From NCBI RefSeq assembly GCF_020921035.1, contig NC_063152.1:9686001-9750000 (forward strand): DNA of 64,000 bases, written 5' to 3'. The DNA comes from Rhodamnia argentea (taxonomy: Eukaryota; Streptophyta; Magnoliopsida; Myrtales; Myrtaceae). The notes beneath the pieces were generated by a model that did not search any database, was not told where the DNA came from, and saw nothing but the letters and a program-made list of their open reading frames with translations. Shown piece after piece: positions 61,836-64,000 of the stretch. Numbering within the stretch: the first letter of the stretch is position 1; each line of letters starts with the position of its first letter. A program made the position numbers and the translations under genes.

Positions 61836-62282
61836 GGTGCGAGATCTCAGTAATATTACCATTAATTCAAATCCTAAGGTAACCTTATAAATACAAAGAA
61901 AATTAAATGGCATTATGTGAAGATTAAAAGCGTAATGATAGCATCTGCTATGCAATCATATCACCAAAATCACAAAGATAATATTACCAAATCAATCTCA
62001 ATCTTGCCGTAGATTTGATCTCGCGTCACTCGTAGCGAACTCAGCATGTTCTCCAATTGAACACTCAAAAACTGGCCTCTCCATGAAAAGACAAGAGCCA
62101 TTCAACTCATGTCAATTAAATGCATCAAATTCATAACTTGGCCAAACACGAAGATTTGTATATAAACACACTAATAATGGACAAGCTTGATTACAAATTT
62201 CGATCCCGGCCTCAAGGTTAGGTCGGACCGATGATCACCTTTAACCCACACACGATAACCCTCTTCGCGTGAGTGTGTAAAG

Positions 62283-62365
62283 GTTCATGAGAATGGTTCT
62301 AATTATTCGAACTCGGGTCCTATGGAAGGCAAACGAGCATTAAATCGCTGTGCTAGTTGCTCTCT
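62283..62365 (-). repeat. tRNA-like SINE fragment
   Basis: On the minus strand an A-box-like 'CTAGCACAGCGATT' precedes 'GACCCGAGTTCGAATAAT', a B-box-like segment, at tRNA-like spacing. No cloverleaf closes, so it is not called a tRNA gene. Confidence 0.35.
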
Positions 62366-63059
62366 CTAGTAATCTCTAATAAATATTATCACATTGTTAT
62401 TGATGAGATCAGAAATGCGAAATTTTCCAAATTAGATGCACTTCCCTCACATGTAGGGTGAACTTTGGTCTCGGGTTTAGGAGTCGGGATATCCCGATTA
62501 GAGATGCGATATGAAATATTGTGGGATCACTGTCAGTTTTTCAAAAAGCTTACATCATTAGATTAAGACATAATTTCAGTATTTAAATACTCTAACAAGG
62601 GAAATAACACTCGTACTCAAAAAATCGGGTAGTAAGTGGTCGGAGCGGTATGTAAATCTTGACAAAGAGCATTTCTATTTGGAGCCATATAAGATTTGCT
62701 CTCATTTTCGATCGACTTGTCGGTCACTTGCCGCCGTCGTGTGATGTGACCATCGCGTGATATGCAAAACAAAGGGGAAGAGACGAGAAAGAGGTCGCGG
62801 TCTTCGGTTTCCGTCGCGTAATTTGTAAGGTTTGAGTTTTTGTCTCTAGGTGATTATGTAAAATGGAAAGCAAATACTTGTATTTTTTAGTAGGGTCAGG
62901 TGTTGTCCAATGTCCATGGTCATGGACGACAAGAAACTATGCCATGATCTTTTCTTGAACAACAAGCCCGCGTCCCGCCTTACACGAGGAGCGTAGAACG
63001 ATTACTTATGTTGCTTATAAAAATACATGAACGAAAAACACGTCTACCGTCTACAAGAA

Positions 63060-63705
63060 TATATACACATAAATTGTCGTTGACAATAGAAATATTTTCT
63101 ATTGATCAATGATTTCAAGCGATACAAGGGATTGGTTTTAGAAAAATCTGAATCACTCAATTTTCGCGAAACGAATGGATCATTTTCCTGATATTAATAG
63201 TAAAAAAAGGTCATGCTCTAGTTTTAGAGAAATTATTATACGGTAATATAGAGTAAATTGTTCCACTTCAAAAATTGAAGTAAATTTAAACATTTAACAA
63301 CCTGATAACACGTTTGATATAGTAAAAATTATATTTCACAACACTTGTCGTAGAATTATTTTCGTTAAATGAAACTCCTCTTAAAAATATTACCAATTGA
63401 ATTTGAGTACTTCAATGTCTTGAAAGCAAATAAAATTCGTTATGATTTCAATTATATGATTATTTTTATTACGCAAGGCTTCTTCAAACATTCAAAATTC
63501 ACTTAATTGAAAGATTACGTCGAGACTAAAATTCTATAAATTAAAAAATAATTAATTTACCTATAATTTCTGGTTTGAGAAAAGGAGACATAGAAACATG
63601 AGAGTTTTTCTATTAGCCAATTATTTCAGGCTGTACAAGCAATTATTTTCTTTAAAAAAATAATTTTTAAACCATTTATTTTTTGCGAAAAACACAGAGC
63701 CTAAG
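63060..63705. repeat. Two MITE family A fragments
   Basis: 'AGAAATATTTTCTATTGATC', 'GCGATACAAGGGATT' and 'TTCGCGAAACGAATGG' (63,080-63,178), and later 'TTTTTCTATTAGCCAATTAT', 'GCTGTACAAGCAATTATTTT' and 'TTTTTTGCGAAAAACACAG' (63,605-63,700), repeat the same order of motifs as the copies at 1.3, 1.8 and 33.8 kb. Confidence 0.45.
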
Positions 63706-64000
63706 AATCCTATTTCGATAAATAGCTTATGTTAGAACTCTATTTTGATAAAAAGGTCAAATGCCATGGTCACCAAGTTGCAAGGTGACAACATCCATCA
63801 ATAATGGACTATGATGCATTTTACCAACATGTCTTACAAAGCTTTTCTGCAACTTCTCGGGATGACTCGAATAAATTGGCAACAGGCCTAACCTCGAAAT
63901 CGTGGAATCTTATGTACATCAGATACAAGATCTCAGGAGTAAAATATAGAGCACCCCAACCTCAATCTCCGGCGGGCATGCTTCCGAGTTCGGAGCGCCA

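Larger units (their letters stand above)
58700..64000. other. Intergenic spacer of degraded repeats at the window's right end
   Basis: No gene was recognised. It contains a decayed family B element (59,225-59,648), SINE-like fragments (about 60.07-60.13 and 62.28-62.36 kb), a relative of the 25-kb MULE family (61.5-61.83 kb: A-rich run, 'GGTCGTGCCACG', 'CGATTTTCAATCAAAATTAAC') and two family A MITE pieces (63.06-63.18 and 63.59-63.71 kb). The rest is unassigned. Confidence 0.5.

Noticed and set aside
1..64000. CRISPR arrays, operons, ribosomal RNA or complete tRNA genes
   Set aside because: The tandem repeats lack regular spacers, the genes are split by introns, and no rRNA sequence or closing tRNA cloverleaf was seen on either strand.

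Overview
This window looks like nuclear DNA from a woody flowering plant (eudicot). It holds intron-rich, plant-type genes with GT-AG splice sites, about 60-65 % A+T by eye, pyrimidine-rich introns, and long gene-poor stretches full of small inverted-repeat elements, microsatellites and retroelement debris. The style of the short repeats and the gene order would fit Myrtaceae (Eucalyptus or a relative), but that is a guess from memory.

Five protein-coding genes could be rebuilt exon by exon, with reading phase closing across every junction. All five lie on the minus strand. From left to right they are: a secretory carrier membrane protein (SCAMP, 3,433-8,060; 310 aa); a DUF707 membrane protein (12,776-17,860; 391 aa, with a leader exon near 19.2 kb); a SANT/Myb-plus-bromodomain nuclear protein (31,620-35,678; 441 aa); a katanin p80 WD40 subunit (KTN80, 37,505-45,810; 1,022 aa); and a STRUBBELIG-family LRR receptor-like kinase (51,812-58,097; 720 aa). 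The gene content and order resemble, from memory, the duplicated Arabidopsis blocks around At1g11130-At1g11180 and At1g61210-At1g61250. The window may therefore be an old conserved microsyntenic block.

Layout: 1-3.4 kb, intergenic with MITE-like fragments; 3.4-8.3 kb, SCAMP; 8.4-12.7 kb, repeat-rich spacer; 12.8-19.3 kb, DUF707; 19.4-31.6 kb, the largest gene-free stretch (TIR elements, a 190-bp duplication, a TRIM-like retroelement remnant, a SINE and foldback elements); 31.6-35.7 kb, bromodomain gene; 35.7-37.5 kb, short spacer with one orphan exon-like ORF; 37.5-46.1 kb, KTN80; 46.1-51.8 kb, spacer with three TIR/foldback elements; 51.8-58.6 kb, receptor kinase; 58.7-64 kb, spacer of degraded repeats.

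The genes are not an operon and act in separate processes: endomembrane traffic, a membrane protein of unknown activity, chromatin, microtubule severing and receptor signalling. The main oddities are a GC-AG intron in SCAMP, three to four copies of a ~72-residue repeat in the katanin p80 linker, a bromodomain with tyrosine in place of its acetyl-lysine-binding asparagine, pseudokinase-type motifs in the receptor kinase, an out-of-frame upstream ATG in the DUF707 leader, and several TIR elements with recognisable target-site duplications. I saw no clearly new multi-gene system.
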